Positions 23,444 through 35,073 are shown, numbered from the stretch's first letter. The stretch is DNA of 64,000 nucleotides from Hermatobates lingyangjiaoensis (GCA_026182355.1 JAPFBL010000257.1:248001-312000), one strand, 5' to 3'. Translations and numbers: made by a program. The notes: a model not told the origin generated them from the sequence alone.

Positions 23444-25432
23444 CTAGAATATATTAAACCATAGTAGACCATCACAAAAGCGTTGCGTTCATGAAATACT
23501 TTTGTAGAAGTGTACTTTCCGTCTCTGAGTGACGACTTATTATTGTATAACGTATCATATTAAAATATATGAAAATATTATTATTATTTTAATAATAAAA
23601 AATCATAAAATATCACTTAACTTTGTTAAGTGATAGCAAAACAAATATTTAAGTGCATTAAATATTAAATCATAATTGGCAATTTTTGGATAAAAAGTAA
23701 TAGCAAATAAAACTTAATGTATGAATATATAAAATAGAAAAGCATAGTTAAAACAATTAGAGAAAATAAATTGTTGGTCCAAGTTAATACGATTATTGAG
23801 CGTCCTTCTAGGAGCTAAAAGTGTTTTTTTTTAGAAACTCTTAAAATTACATATTTGTGTGGTGAGGTACCTTTTTTAAGTACATACATTGAAACCATGA
23901 TGGTGGAAATTAGATTGAATAGCTTTTGGAAAACTACTTCTAATTGACTAAGAATCTATAGTCATGTTGTGAAAGATTAGCATGGTACTTTTAGACCTAC
24001 ATACAATGAATAACATTGGTTGCAGTCCATACTGTCGACCCTACCACCAGAGGTAAGGAGGAAAATGTAATAACAGTAACTCTCTAAATCACTGCGCTAA
24101 TAAGAGGATAGTGGTCAATAATTTTCTCAAATAGGATATCTATTATTCTTTAGAATTGGAGGGACCTCCAAAAAATGAAGGATTGTACGAATGTAATATC
24201 TGCTGAATGCGACTGTTATTTAAATGATTGTGGGACAGTTTAAGCATTGTAACGATGAACAGGATATTAATGTTAAAAAAAAAATGGTTATGCCAAGATG
24301 TGTTCAAATAGATTGTAATCTGACAAAATCGTAGTCAATTTGAATCTGTGACCTATGACAACTTCTGTCCCGCCAGGCAAGATTCGATCAGTTCATTTGT
24401 AGTTGTGTAGTTGTTTTGTAGATTTGTAGTTTAAAATTGATAATCATATGTTGACTACGGAAACTTTACTGAGAAGTGGAACTTATGCAATTAAATTAGT
24501 TAAGATAAAATAGAAAGATTTATTTTTGCTGGACAACTATTATGTGAAATACATTAGATTAAGATACTGCAACATGTCAAGCTTTTAATTTATCTCAAGC
24601 AATAATTTATGAAAAACTATTATCAATTTTGATCAAATAAATAATCGAAAAAGTCTGATGGCAGGGACTAGACACTGTTATCAGACTGTTGAAAATAAAT
24701 AAATTATGTAAAGTTAGGTTTTTGAGTCTTATAATTTACATATAAAATTATATCTCAGGATGTAATAAAAAAAAGCAATTTAACATTAATAGATGTATCT
24801 GTCTTGATATAGATGAACCAATATATTCAGTATATTTGAGTTTATACTGAAATATACATTCATTATTCATTACGATGAATAATAATATGATACTCAATTT
24901 ATTAAAAATATAAATGCATATATTTATATGTGTACAAAATGAAAAATATAAAATAAATCAAATTAAACTATTTTACATTTGTTAATCTTGTGTTTATAGT
25001 GTGCATATAAGTTTTATTTCCTTATGTAAGAGACCCTCCTTGTGTATTATGACAAATCAGGAGTCAGAATCAAATCTGCTAAGAAGATCCACCATGTTGC
25101 TTTCAATTTCTTTGCACTACTTTTCCAGAATCCTACACGTTTTTATCGGTGTAATTTTTTTTAAATCCCGGGCATTGGAAACAAAGTATGACCAAAAAAT
25201 CTTAGAGTTGTTACATAACTTTTCATAGTCAATTATCAGAAATTTATAGTCTCTTATGACTATTTCATTATGCTTAATTAAAATTTCTGCTTTCACTAAA
25301 TGGATTTATTAAAATATAACACTGCAGATAGAAATGATTATCAGGATTTGGAATTGGAATCTGTTATTAGTATATATTTTTGAGAGATACTTTTCGTATG
25401 TCAGAGTAAAAAATAAATCGAATTTTATATAC
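23444..25432. other. Intron sequence, nothing recognised
   Basis: AT-rich. A 75-codon frame at 25001-25228 (plus) has no domain. Confidence 0.45.
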
Positions 25433-25558
25433 CTGAGCATGTACTTTGACACGATCTAACGGTGCAGTCAATGTTCTGGACAATATTCCTGCAATGGCAC
25501 CTGCTCCAAAGTGTTTCCATTTATCATCAATGCTTTGAATAGAAGTCAGCCGTTGGTT
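25433..25558 (-). CDS. SCaMC-like mitochondrial carrier, exon opening repeat 1
   Basis: 126 nt, 42 codons, phase 0 at both ends. The acceptor is TTCACAG and the donor GTATAT. The product is NQRLTSIQSIDDKWKHF followed by GAGAIAGILSRTLTAPLDRV and KVHAQ. It holds the first membrane helix (GxxAGxxSRTxTAPLDRxK), and PLDRVK is carrier signature 1. The order and phase with the 23.4 and 21.0 kb exons are exact, so this is a genuine multi-exon gene on the minus strand. Confidence 0.88.
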
Positions 25559-27055
25559 CTGTGAAGATAAAAAACAAAATTTTATGGTTTTAATTAATTG
25601 TAGTATAAACAATTCAGAGTTTAAGGTAATATCAATATTCTGTAACGGAAAGAAAAGAGTTGTTAATCATTCATATTTTTCACAAGTATTTTCATTTGCT
25701 CTAATATTAATATATTTGTTACCAATTGATTACTCTAGTTTAGGAGTTGAAACATGTTTTTATCATTTCCTCATTTCTAAAGGAATTCCTTAAAAAAAAC
25801 GATAGTTTTTATAATCTTTTTTTTTTAAATTATTTCCTGCACACTACATACTTCTCAATAGCCTGGAAATACCCAAACTCAACAAACTCTCTCATTATTT
25901 AATTTTTTGAGATTCATCAACCTTCTGGTAAACCTAAAAAAGAATTACTCAAAAGGGTAGTTATAAAAGGAATACCCTCTCCCAGACCTCAAAAATATTA
26001 TTACAGACCAGTAGTTTGGTTACCAATATCACCGCTTAACTATAGATAACTTTGCACCAACAATTGGTGTGGTATTATTCGAGAACCTTTCTTGATATGA
26101 TTGAAATCTTAGAAAGGTTCAGACCTTTGATGGAGTATGACACTCGGGCTTGCCGTGTCGTCTGAAGAAAATTCTACCCTCAGCATACTACCTTATCCTT
26201 TGCAGCTACTTTATGTTAGATATTGTTGATCGGTAAAAGATCTGTTAAACCATCTTACCTTCCTATCTATCAAGCTTAAGTAAAGCAGAGGAGCATATTA
26301 GTTCATATTATACATCAAATCTACTCGACTCATATTCCGACCCATTCAAAAACAATTATTTTACACTTTACAGATGTCATTAGAATCCTATGTAGTGACA
26401 CTGATCTTGCTTTCTCTATTCAAAATCTTCAGTAACAAATCTCTCTCAGCTGGAATCTTGATGCCAAAAGAAGATAATCAAAATTAACTCAGATAATTTT
26501 TCGACAAGACTTGATGACACGATACAAGCTTTATCTCGACAGACAATCAGATGTAAATATACTGAAACATAACTGGTTAAATGACGACTGTAGTTCTTTA
26601 AAGACTTTATCAACATCTTTGTACTTCAATATAGTGAGAGAGATTATTATGTTTGATGTTTTATACGTTTATGTAATTTATATTATAAGCTTAGTCTGAA
26701 GATGGTCACATAGATAGCTGAAACACAGATGATACAGTTTTTGAGGAATTAAGGTCTTTATTTATACCTCTATTTCTTAATTTGAAATTTTTCAAAATTA
26801 AAACAGAATACAGAAACCTATTTGGACTTACAGATTTAAAGTTGAAGCATCAGTAAAACCTTTGAATATGCAAACTTCTGTATGATACTGGCTAATACTC
26901 TAAATTAGAATAATTATTTAACTAAAAGTAAATAATTCAAAGTGCAAAGAAAAGTCACTGAAGTTGTTGACCTTAATGAAATAGTTTAATCCGATAAAGT
27001 ATATTTAATTAGTTCTGCTTATACTAAAATGAGGGTTTGAAACTAACGATGTGAC
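25559..27055. other. Intron sequence with unassigned repeat-like stretch
   Basis: The part from about 25,900 to 26,760 is less AT-rich and carries fragments that look like decayed coding sequence (HQPSGKPKKELL, KYYYRPVVWLP), but I could not assign them. A weak hammerhead-like core sits at its right end. Confidence 0.35.
26696..26725 (+). ncRNA. Weak hammerhead-ribozyme-like core
   Basis: CTGAAGA at 26696-26702 and GAAA at 26720-26723 are spaced as in a hammerhead. The intervening stem (GGT with GCT, wobble pairs) is poor. It is most likely a decayed Penelope terminal motif. Confidence 0.25.
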
Positions 27056-27225
27056 CATAATTTGCTTCATGTTTGTGGCGTAAACTTTTGTGACACTGCT
27101 CCGGGGAGAGGAATCAAAGATGTCAGTCTGAAGCTTGTTCAATGACACTTTCCCGTTTATTCCTTCACTGAAAAACTTCAGCAGGTCATAATTCAAAACT
27201 CTGGATACAGAATATTCCCTAGCAG
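27056..27225 (-). CDS. Possible upstream exon of the SCaMC-like carrier
   Basis: The acceptor TTCATATCAG precedes 27225. The frame enters with 2 nt and stays open to candidate donors after 27056 (ATG|GTCACA) or 27044 (TTA|GTTTCA), both phase 0, as the next exon requires. The product includes REYSVSRVLNYDLLKFF, SEGINGKVSLNKLQ and TDIFDSSPRSS. The middle part vaguely resembles a degenerate EF-hand loop, which would fit the N-terminal calcium-binding half of SCaMC. The donor is non-consensus and the EF-hand likeness weak. No start codon exon was found. Confidence 0.45.
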
Positions 27226-27980
27226 CTGATATGAAAATAAACATAATTTTTTAGTTCAAGAATAAAGAAAATAAGTGAATGAAATAATTATTGTTGCGTC
27301 CTAAGTCAATAACCGTCCAGCTGCTGAGATCAATGTTCCCACTCTCGGTTCAATTTTCACAAACAACTAAGGTCTAAACAAAAGTGAAATTCATTTATCA
27401 ATATTACTTATTTTTAGTTTAAAAAACCACATTAAATTTCCTTTTCTGATTTAATAATAAGTCTTATTATCGTTAAAAAGTAAATGATTTATTTTTATAT
27501 GTAAAAATGTAATTATCAAAAAAATAGTATATTAAAGAAATAGCTGAATCATTTAATGAATTAGTTGAAGATAAAATGCAAACCAATTTTCAAAATGTGT
27601 GGCAATTACTAGCTAAGTTTAGCTGAGACATAAAATTATGCTTACCATAATGAAATATGTCCCGTGGGATTTAAATTGAAATATCCATTACTTTTTGTGA
27701 CTCTTACCACCCCGTATCGTTTTGTAAACAAAGAAATTAATAGATTTATAGATTAGGAAATAGATTAGATAAATTAATAGATTAGGAAAAAAATTTTGTA
27801 GAAAAAACATCATAACAAAATATACACCTGAGAAGAAATTTTGTAAACAAATCTGTTTGGTTTTAAATGTTTAGGGTGGTAAGAACAATTGAAGTAAAAG
27901 TTTTATAAGAACTTTACTGTATACTCCGTTGTATAATTAAATTTATTTATAATTTTTTTAGATATAAAAAAATCAAAAAG
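27226..27980. other. AT-rich DNA between the carrier exon and the giant palindrome
   Basis: No gene or repeat end recognised. Confidence 0.5.
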
Positions 27981-27986
27981 AACATG
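27981..27986 (+). other. Target-site duplication, left copy (AACATG)
   Basis: This 6 bp abuts the first base of the palindrome's left arm. The same 6 bp in the same orientation abuts the last base of the right arm at 40528-40533. Sequence further out differs on the two sides. Confidence 0.85.
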
Positions 27987-28007
27987 AGTAGTTAAGTTTT
28001 ATAAACT

Positions 28008-28085
28008 CTGGCACACTAGCTCGAATATTATTATAAATACTGGCACACTAGCTCGTATAGTATTATAAATACTGGAACTAGGTCA
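28008..28085. repeat. Subterminal 32 bp tandem repeats, left arm
   Basis: Two full units start at 28008 and 28040 with CTGGCACACTAGCTCG, and a third partial unit starts at 28072. The mirror copy is at about 40429-40506. Subterminal tandem arrays often serve as transposase-binding sites; that role is inferred. Confidence 0.85.
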
Positions 28086-28605
28086 CCCACCAGCTGTGTT
28101 ATGACTGGGGCTTGAACACTGACCTACTTTCAAGGTCACCCACAGCCCAACCTATCATTGGTGATATATATATTTATTTTTATATCATTTTAATAATTTT
28201 TTAGAGATGAAAATAGAAAAAAAAATGGTGATATAGAAGCGATATTTTAATTAAAGTGAATGGAGCATTGAGAAAGTTTGTTGACGAATGAACCCAGCCA
28301 GCTGGTCAACTGCCGCTTCAACCTCATTACTATACGAACACGGGTCACAATCATTCCCGTTAGAACCAAGACGTACTTCCCACACAATCTTGTGTATCCT
28401 ACTAACCTGACACACACTTCTGCCTCAACAACCTGTTCCCTACTAACAAACCCACTGACCCACCGCACCCACACCCCTCACCCACATGTACCACCCGCCT
28501 CCCACACCTTCCTGTTCCAGTCAGTCGGCCGCTCATTAGTATTCACCCCTTCTATACAGAGTTCCTTTGTCATCTGTTCATTATTATAAAACATCACCTT
28601 CCACT

Positions 28606-29345
28606 GCTGAGTGTAGGTATATTGAGTTTGGTATCATTTCACTCAGCGTGGGAAAATAATTTGGCTCGGATGGCACTTCGTGCTTTCCGAAATTTCATTA
28701 TTTTTTCGATATCTCTTACCGTTTACGAGTTACAGCCTTTTTTAGCCCTTAAAGCTATATTGTCAATAATGGGATGATATAGTAGAGTTTATTGATCATT
28801 ACCTTGTTGTAAATAACGAAGAAAGAGAAATTTGTATTGATTTTAGACTTTATTTGCTCATGTCATTTCGCTTTGAGTCCCTTCGAAGGGATCATAAGGG
28901 CTGAGTGGAGGTACATTGAGTTTGGTATCATTTCACTCAGCGTGGGAAAATAATTTGGCTCGGATGGCACTTCGTGCTTTCCGAAATTTCATTATTTTTT
29001 CGATATCTCTTACCGTTTACGAGTTACAGCCTTTTTTAGCCCTTAAAGCTATATTGTCAATAATGGGATGATATAGTAGAGTTTATTGATCATTACCTTG
29101 TTGTAAATAACGAGGAAAGAGAAATTTGTATTGATTTTAGACTTTATTTGCTCATGTCATTTCGCTTTGAGTCCCTTCGAAGGGATCATAAGGGCTGAGT
29201 GTAGGTACATTGAGTTTGGTATCATTTCACTCAGCGTGGGAAAATAATTTGGCTCGGATGGCACTTCGCGCATTATTTCATTATTTTTTCTATATTTCTT
29301 ACCGTTTACGAGTTAGAACCCTTTTTTAGCCCTTAATGCTATGTT
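28606..29345. repeat. 294 bp tandem repeat, about 2.5 units, left arm
   Basis: Units start at 28606, 28900 and 29194 with GCTGAGTG followed by AGGTA(T/C)ATTGAG. The third is cut short and more diverged. The first two differ at only a few positions. The mirror array occupies about 39169-39908. No open frame runs through it. Confidence 0.9.
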
Positions 29346-30159
29346 TTTACCAGTGGTAGTTTTTAGTTGTCTTTTATCATTAATAATGATAAGGAGTAAT
29401 TTTTAATCAGTTTGGATTATTTGATGTTCATCTGATGGGAATATCAGTTCTTTACAAGGGCTCGGAAGGGTCGAGAGATTGTTATGGGTATGGATTTTGA
29501 AATAACTTAACACCATCTGTAAATTTTATAAGGAATGCTTTATGCTTTTTACGTCAGCTGTCTACGGACTGTCCTACTGTTGATCATAACTAGCTTGACG
29601 CTAGAGTGTTGACTTCATCTGAGAACAAGCCAGAGCAATATTCACACATCATATATGGTCCCACACTTATATCAAACGTCTTCACCTCTATATGCAAACT
29701 CTCACCATCTTTTCCTCTTCCTCAATGTTTTGATTCACAAGTGGACTAATAACTGAGTCATATCTAACTCATGGTTACCCTAATGACATTACTGTACCAA
29801 GTGAATGTTATAATGCACACAATGAAAAAAAAAACTCATTGTTTTTGGTCTGGAGCTCAGTTGGGCATGTTCACTTGTAGTTCAACATGTCTCGCAGACT
29901 CTTGTTAGTTTACACACTCGCTGTACACAGACATCAATATCCAGATGGTCAAATCCTAATTTATTATTGAATTTATGTTGATTTTTTTTTTTAACACAAC
30001 ATTACTCATTAAATTGAGTAAGTTCAAAGGGGGTGGGTGAGGGAGGAGTGAATTGGATGCCAGCTCCTAACATGTCCATTATTATTGTAAATAAAATTAG
30101 CGTTAATGACATGGATAATCGTCCCGATAAAGGCTCGCTCCACCTGTCCAGACACTACA

Positions 30160-30360
30160 TGCTGGCTCCAGATGGAGGGGTCTGCGTGGAAAGAATAATT
30201 ACAAGAGAGTGTTATTCAAGCATGACTCATCCGCCCAAGGTGAGCCGACCTTAGCCTATCCAGCCACATCTCCTAAACCTGTCGAAACATGCTCAAGGTT
30301 ACCACCCGAGTCTACTGCAGTACATTAACCTTCTACATTAACGCTAAGACATGTCGCGTT
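30160..30360. repeat. Diverged copy of the inner-repeat block, left arm
   Basis: The stretch with AATAATTACA, GAGTGTTA and ATGACTCATCCGCCC parallels the block at 30690-30860 (AATAATTACACAAGAGTGTT, GATGATTCATCCAACC). It is an older direct duplication. The 73-codon frame across it (30033-30254) is probably not a gene. Confidence 0.6.
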
Positions 30361-30379
30361 GTATTTTTTCACATACACT

Positions 30380-30985
30380 CATAGTCAATGCAGTCCAATA
30401 TCCACCTGTTTCATATTACTGTTAATACTAATTTGAGCAAAGTATGCGTAAAAGAGACAATTATGAGGAAGCAGATAGGCAATATGAGATAAAATCACGT
30501 GTTTATGAGAGTGTATATTTAGATAAACACCACCTAGTATATGGTAGCTGTTATAATGGAGATAAAATTATCTCATGCGACAAGTGTCACTATGTGAGCG
30601 ATATTGAGACAGATTAATATAAATAATTTTAATTTGAGTATGCTAGTCAGACATAACTATCAAATGTGATGGGGTCATTGACCTTAGCCCATGCAGGCTC
30701 AGGTGGGACTGTGTGGACTGAATAATTACACAAGAGTGTTAGTCAGGGATGATTCATCCAACCTTGGTGAGGAGGGCCTGTCCTCCTAAGCCTATCCTAG
30801 CAGGTATGTTTGAGTACATTATTAACCGTCTCCATTGCAAGTCGAGACAAGTGATGATGAGACAAGGTGAGTGAATCATTAGGAGTGTTCTGGTCCGATT
30901 GCAAGTGAGTAGTTCAAGGTCACACGACTGAACGATTGGAAATACATAATCTACATTATACCCTGCTTAGTCTTGAACACTACAT
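30380..30985. repeat. Inner inverted repeat, left side of the left-arm protease gene
   Basis: It runs up to about 15 bp before the protease start codon. The same sequence, inverted and diverged, lies at 32965-33865 behind the gene. Matching landmarks are the GTGTATATTTAGATAAACAC segment, the GAGATAAAATTATCTCATGC segment and the GTTCAAGGTCACACGAC segment. Confidence 0.85.
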
Positions 30986-30999
30986 TGTAGGAGAAGGAC

Positions 31000-32565
31000 A
31001 TGATGTTTTACATTTTGTTAGTCTCTATGTCAGTCATTCACTTATGCAGAGGAGTAGACTACATCGGATACTTGAAAACATATGGCTATTTGGAGGACGC
31101 AAGTAAAGAAGAAGGTGTTGCTTCAATATATAGCAACGGTGTTGTTAAAAATGCCATTCGTTTATTTCAAAATAATTTCAATATTGATACTAGTGGAGAA
31201 TTAACGTCCGAGACTTTACATTTGATGGAAAGCCCAAGATGTGGGGTAAAAGATGATGTTTTATCTAGATATTCTACAAAAGGAACATTGGAAAATCTAA
31301 AATGGAAAGTAAACACGATAAAATGGTACACATACGACAGTGAAATACCTCACGATATTGTTGAAAAAGCCTTATTTCTTTGGGAAGAGCATGCTAACAT
31401 AAGTTTTATTAAAAGCAAAGACAAACCAAACATCGTCATGAAATTCTCCGACGCAAATCATACAATGATTCAAAACAATGCCACATTATGTCAACCATTT
31501 GAGAAAGTCACGATAGCTCATGCATATTCTCCAAAAACTGGACTTTATGATGACACGCTTGAAATGCATTTTAACAATGAACATTATAACTGGGAAATGA
31601 CAATGAAATTGCCTGAAGACGGAGACATATCATTTTTTCATACACTTGTACATGAAATTGGTCATACTTTGGGTTTGAACCATAATACAGTCAATAGAAA
31701 CTCTATTATGCATCCAATTTATAGAATACCAGATGGTATACGAAACATGAGCGAGCTTGCTTTAGATCCCACCGACATTTCATCAATTGTAAAGTTATAT
31801 GGGAAAAAACCTGTGAAATCAGCTGATACAACTTCTACTAATTCATTACCAGGAATGGAAGAAATGAACTACGTCACGGATCTTTGCTCCTACAGATATA
31901 AAATTGATCATGTTCTAATCACTCAAAAATCAGTTTATTTCTTTTACAAGAAATATGCATGGAGAGTGAGTTTAGTGGAGTCATTAAGAAGTAAATACCA
32001 AATGTCAGCTGCATATAGAATAAATCAATGGTTGGGCTTTTTTCTAAGAAACTTTAACGGAATAGATTCAATTTACCAAAATCGTAATGGAAACCTTGTA
32101 ATGTTTGTTAATAATACAGTTTACACTGTTGATTTTCCCCGTCTCCGTTTGGTTAAGAAAGAACCATTGATGAATATTGTTCATCACGGAATGATGAAGA
32201 CTATAACAGGATCATATGTTGACTACTTGGGAAGAGTTTATTTAATTGCAGACCACTATTACCTACTAGAAGCGCTCGAAAATGAATTTGTTATAAAAGG
32301 TACATTGGAAGATCTATATCATGGCTTAAATGCAAGAAGTATTACATCAGTGTTTCGTCATATGAACGGTAAATTATATTTCAATTACAAAAAAGAAGGC
32401 TATTTTGTGGAATATGATGAATATTTACAAAGTGTTACAGGAAACATTGTAAATGTCTTAGAACTGTTTAACATAACCTGTGTAGAAGACAGTATCCTTA
32501 ACGATATTCACGACCTAACTAACCAATTGATTCACTTACAACGAGAGAAAAAAATGTTGATATAA
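31000..32565 (+). CDS. Secreted matrix metalloproteinase with hemopexin domain, left-arm copy
   Basis: 521 codons, no intron, first ATG chosen because the signal peptide follows at once (hydrophobic core FYILLVSMSVIHLC, residues 3-16, probable cut after about 18). The propeptide (19-88) has a peptidoglycan-binding-like fold ending in the cysteine switch PRCGVKD (Cys81). The catalytic domain (about 100-268) has AHAYSP and the zinc site HEIGHTLGLNH (218-228, general base Glu219), with Met-turn SIMHP (Met237). A hinge leads to a hemopexin-like domain bounded by Cys296 and Cys494, as in the family disulfide, and a charged helical tail. I predict a zinc endopeptidase of extracellular matrix, secreted and self-inhibited until the switch is removed. 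A polyadenylation signal AATAAA lies at 32760. Intronless structure in a mobile element suggests capture from a processed or viral source. The copy in the right arm encodes the identical protein. Confidence 0.95.
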   Translation: MMFYILLVSMSVIHLCRGVDYIGYLKTYGYLEDASKEEGVASIYSNGVVKNAIRLFQNNFNIDTSGELTSETLHLMESPRCGVKDDVLSRYSTKGTLENLKWKVNTIKWYTYDSEIPHDIVEKALFLWEEHANISFIKSKDKPNIVMKFSDANHTMIQNNATLCQPFEKVTIAHAYSPKTGLYDDTLEMHFNNEHYNWEMTMKLPEDGDISFFHTLVHEIGHTLGLNHNTVNRNSIMHPIYRIPDGIRNMSELALDPTDISSIVKLYGKKPVKSADTTSTNSLPGMEEMNYVTDLCSYRYKIDHVLITQKSVYFFYKKYAWRVSLVESLRSKYQMSAAYRINQWLGFFLRNFNGIDSIYQNRNGNLVMFVNNTVYTVDFPRLRLVKKEPLMNIVHHGMMKTITGSYVDYLGRVYLIADHYYLLEALENEFVIKGTLEDLYHGLNARSITSVFRHMNGKLYFNYKKEGYFVEYDEYLQSVTGNIVNVLELFNITCVEDSILNDIHDLTNQLIHLQREKKMLI

Positions 32566-32964
32566 TAACAAAATTCGATGCATACAACATTTCACTGGCT
32601 TGTCACATCGGCTACAGTCAGTAGCCAATGACAATGATTTGTCAGGAATAGACAAAGGACAGGAATTGGTTCCTCTGTGCTACATGATCGATCAGTCAAT
32701 CAGATCTGTTATTAGAAAATGTGTTAATATTCAAAGACATGTACACAATTAGTCAAAGTAATAAATATTTTGATTGAATTTTTGTTTTTTTCCACCCCCC
32801 AGCTGTCATGTATTTATTGTAATTGAGTTAATAAAGAGACAAGATAGATCAATTGTTTAAAAATCAATGCTACTTTATATAAATATTATATTCAGCCTAT
32901 AGGAACAATAGGATGTAATTCTTTCATCAATTGTTATTGTATAACTGCGTAAATAGTATACTCT

Positions 32965-33442
32965 GGTCAGTCTTGAACACTAGGTTCAGTCGTGTGAACT
33001 TGAACTACTCACTTGCGATCGGACCAGAACACTCTTAATGTTTCACACGCCTTGTCTCATCATTACTTGTCTCGACTTGCAATGGAGATGGTTAATAATG
33101 TACTCAAACATACCTGCCAGGATAGGCTTAGGAGGACAGGCCCTCCTCACCAAGGTTGGATGAATCATCCCTGACTAACACTCTTGTGTAATTATTCAGT
33201 CCACACAGTCCCACCTGAGCCTGCATGGGCTAAGGTCAATGACCCCATCACATTTGATAGTCATGTCTGACTAGCATTCTCAAATTAAAATTATTTATAT
33301 TAATCTGTCTCAATATCACTCACATAGTGATACTTGTCGCATGAGATAATTTTATCTCCATTATTACATTTATATTAAAGTAAAATAAGTCACTTCATCA
33401 TCTCAAGAATAAAACGCCTCGATCATCCATATCATTAGAGCC

Positions 33443-33494
<52 letters not shown>

Positions 33495-33865
33495 AGAATA
33501 TTTACATCTTTATACCATCAAACTAATAACATCTAGCAAACCAATTAAGTTGGATAGGTTCATAATGATTTAAAGAAAAAAAAAAATATGGATATTGATG
33601 TGATTTTGAAGTAATTTTAGTATCACCTGTGCTTTTTTTTTTTTAACATCATTTCCATACACTTTATAACTACATGCTGTAAAAATATCACTAAGTCCAC
33701 CAAAATAATAATAAGGAGTGTTTATCTAAATATACACTCTCCGTAAACATCTGACTATATTTCATAGTGTGTCTCTCTACACCTCATGATTGACTCTTTT
33801 ACACAGACTTTGCTCAAATTATCATTAATAGTGATATGAAACAGGTGGATATTGGAATGATTTGG
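32965..33865. repeat. Inner inverted repeat, right side of the left-arm protease gene
   Basis: Inverted and diverged relative to 30380-30985. It is interrupted by about 345 bp (33370-33715) that include a pure (CT)22 tract at 33447-33490. The interruption is absent from the left inner repeat, so it is either a later insertion here or a loss there. Confidence 0.8.
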
Positions 33866-33884
33866 CTTGATTTAGTTGAATGAC

Positions 33885-33924
<40 letters not shown>

Positions 33925-33930
33925 AGAGAG
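33885..33930. repeat. (GA)n microsatellite, left arm
   Basis: 46 bp with two interruptions. Its mirror in the right arm (34583-34624) is a pure (CT)21 of 42 bp, so the arms have drifted here. Confidence 0.9.
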
Positions 33931-34237
33931 CACACTTGCTAGTCTTTTGAACTAGCATATTATATCTTGTAGTAGATATAATAGGAGAGAGCTGTCACAG
34001 GGCTACTGAGCAGTTCAAGGTCACACGAAGGGACCATTAGGGACCAATTAGAGTAAGAACTATAATACATTTACCAAAACTATCTACAACTCACATAGAA
34101 AACTAACACAAATTATTGAGACCAACAGATACTTAAAAAAAGATTATTTTATAATCAGAGTTCTTAAGTACACATCTATTTCAAAGTAACAAACAAAAGG
34201 AAATTAGTTTTACCTTGGAAAGTGTGCTAAGGGTTAT

Positions 34238-34275
34238 TATGTAACTTATCATGTAATGGTTATCATGTAACTTAA
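34238..34275. other. Central spacer of the giant palindrome
   Basis: 38 bp of non-mirrored DNA between GGGTTAT and ATAACCC. It contains two direct copies of TATCATGTAA (34247-34256 and 34261-34270) and a third imperfect one at its left edge. Direct microrepeats at the turn-around point suggest template switching when the palindrome was formed. Confidence 0.85.
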
Positions 34276-34581
34276 ATAACCCTTAGCACACTTTCCAAGG
34301 TAAAACTAATTTCCTTTTGTTTGTTACTTTGAAATAGATGTGTACTTAAGAACTCTGATTATAAAATAATCTTTTTTTAAGTATCTGTTGGTCTCAATAA
34401 TTTGTGTTAGTTTTCTATGTGAGTTGTAGATAGTTTTGGTAAATGTATTATAGTTCTTACTCTACTTGGTCCCTAATGGTCCCTTCGTGTGACCTTGAAC
34501 TGCTCAGTAGCCCTGTGACAGCTCTCTCCTATTATATCTACTACAAGATATAATATGCTAGTTCAAAAGACTAGCAAGTGT

Positions 34582-34582
<1 letters not shown>

Positions 34583-34627
<45 letters not shown>

Positions 34628-35013
34628 ATTCAACTAAATCAAGCCAAATCATTCCAATATCCACCTGTTTCATATCACTATTAATGATAATTTGAGCAAA
34701 GTCTGTGTAAAAGAGTCAATCATGAGGTGTAGAGAGACACACTATGAAATATAGTCAGATGTTTACGGAGAGTGTATATTTAGATAAACACTCCTTATTA
34801 TTATTTTGGTGGACTTAGTGATATTTTTACAGCATGTAGTTATAAAGTGTATGGAAATGATGTTAAAAAAAAAAAAGCACAGGTGATACTAAAATTACTT
34901 CAAAATCACATCAATATCCATATTTTTTTTTTCTTTAAATCATTATGAACCTATCCAACTTAATTGGTTTGCTAGATGTTATTAGTTTGATGGTATAAAG
35001 ATGTAAATATTCT

Positions 35014-35068
<55 letters not shown>
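34583..35068. repeat. CT and GA microsatellites of the right arm
   Basis: Pure (CT)21 at 34583-34624 and (GA)25 at 35019-35068, counterparts of the left-arm tracts at 33885-33930 and 33447-33490. The second is 6 bp longer than its partner. Confidence 0.9.

Positions 35069-35073
<5 letters not shown>

Noticed and set aside
28247..28589. Overlapping open frames of 75 and 103 codons near each end of the palindrome
   Set aside because: They overlap on opposite strands in a compositionally skewed stretch, have no signal or domain, and one is rich in Thr, Pro and His from simple base bias. They are duplicated only because the arms are.
30033..30254. 73-codon frame in each arm
   Set aside because: It runs across a diverged copy of the inner repeat block, which is non-coding elsewhere in the element.
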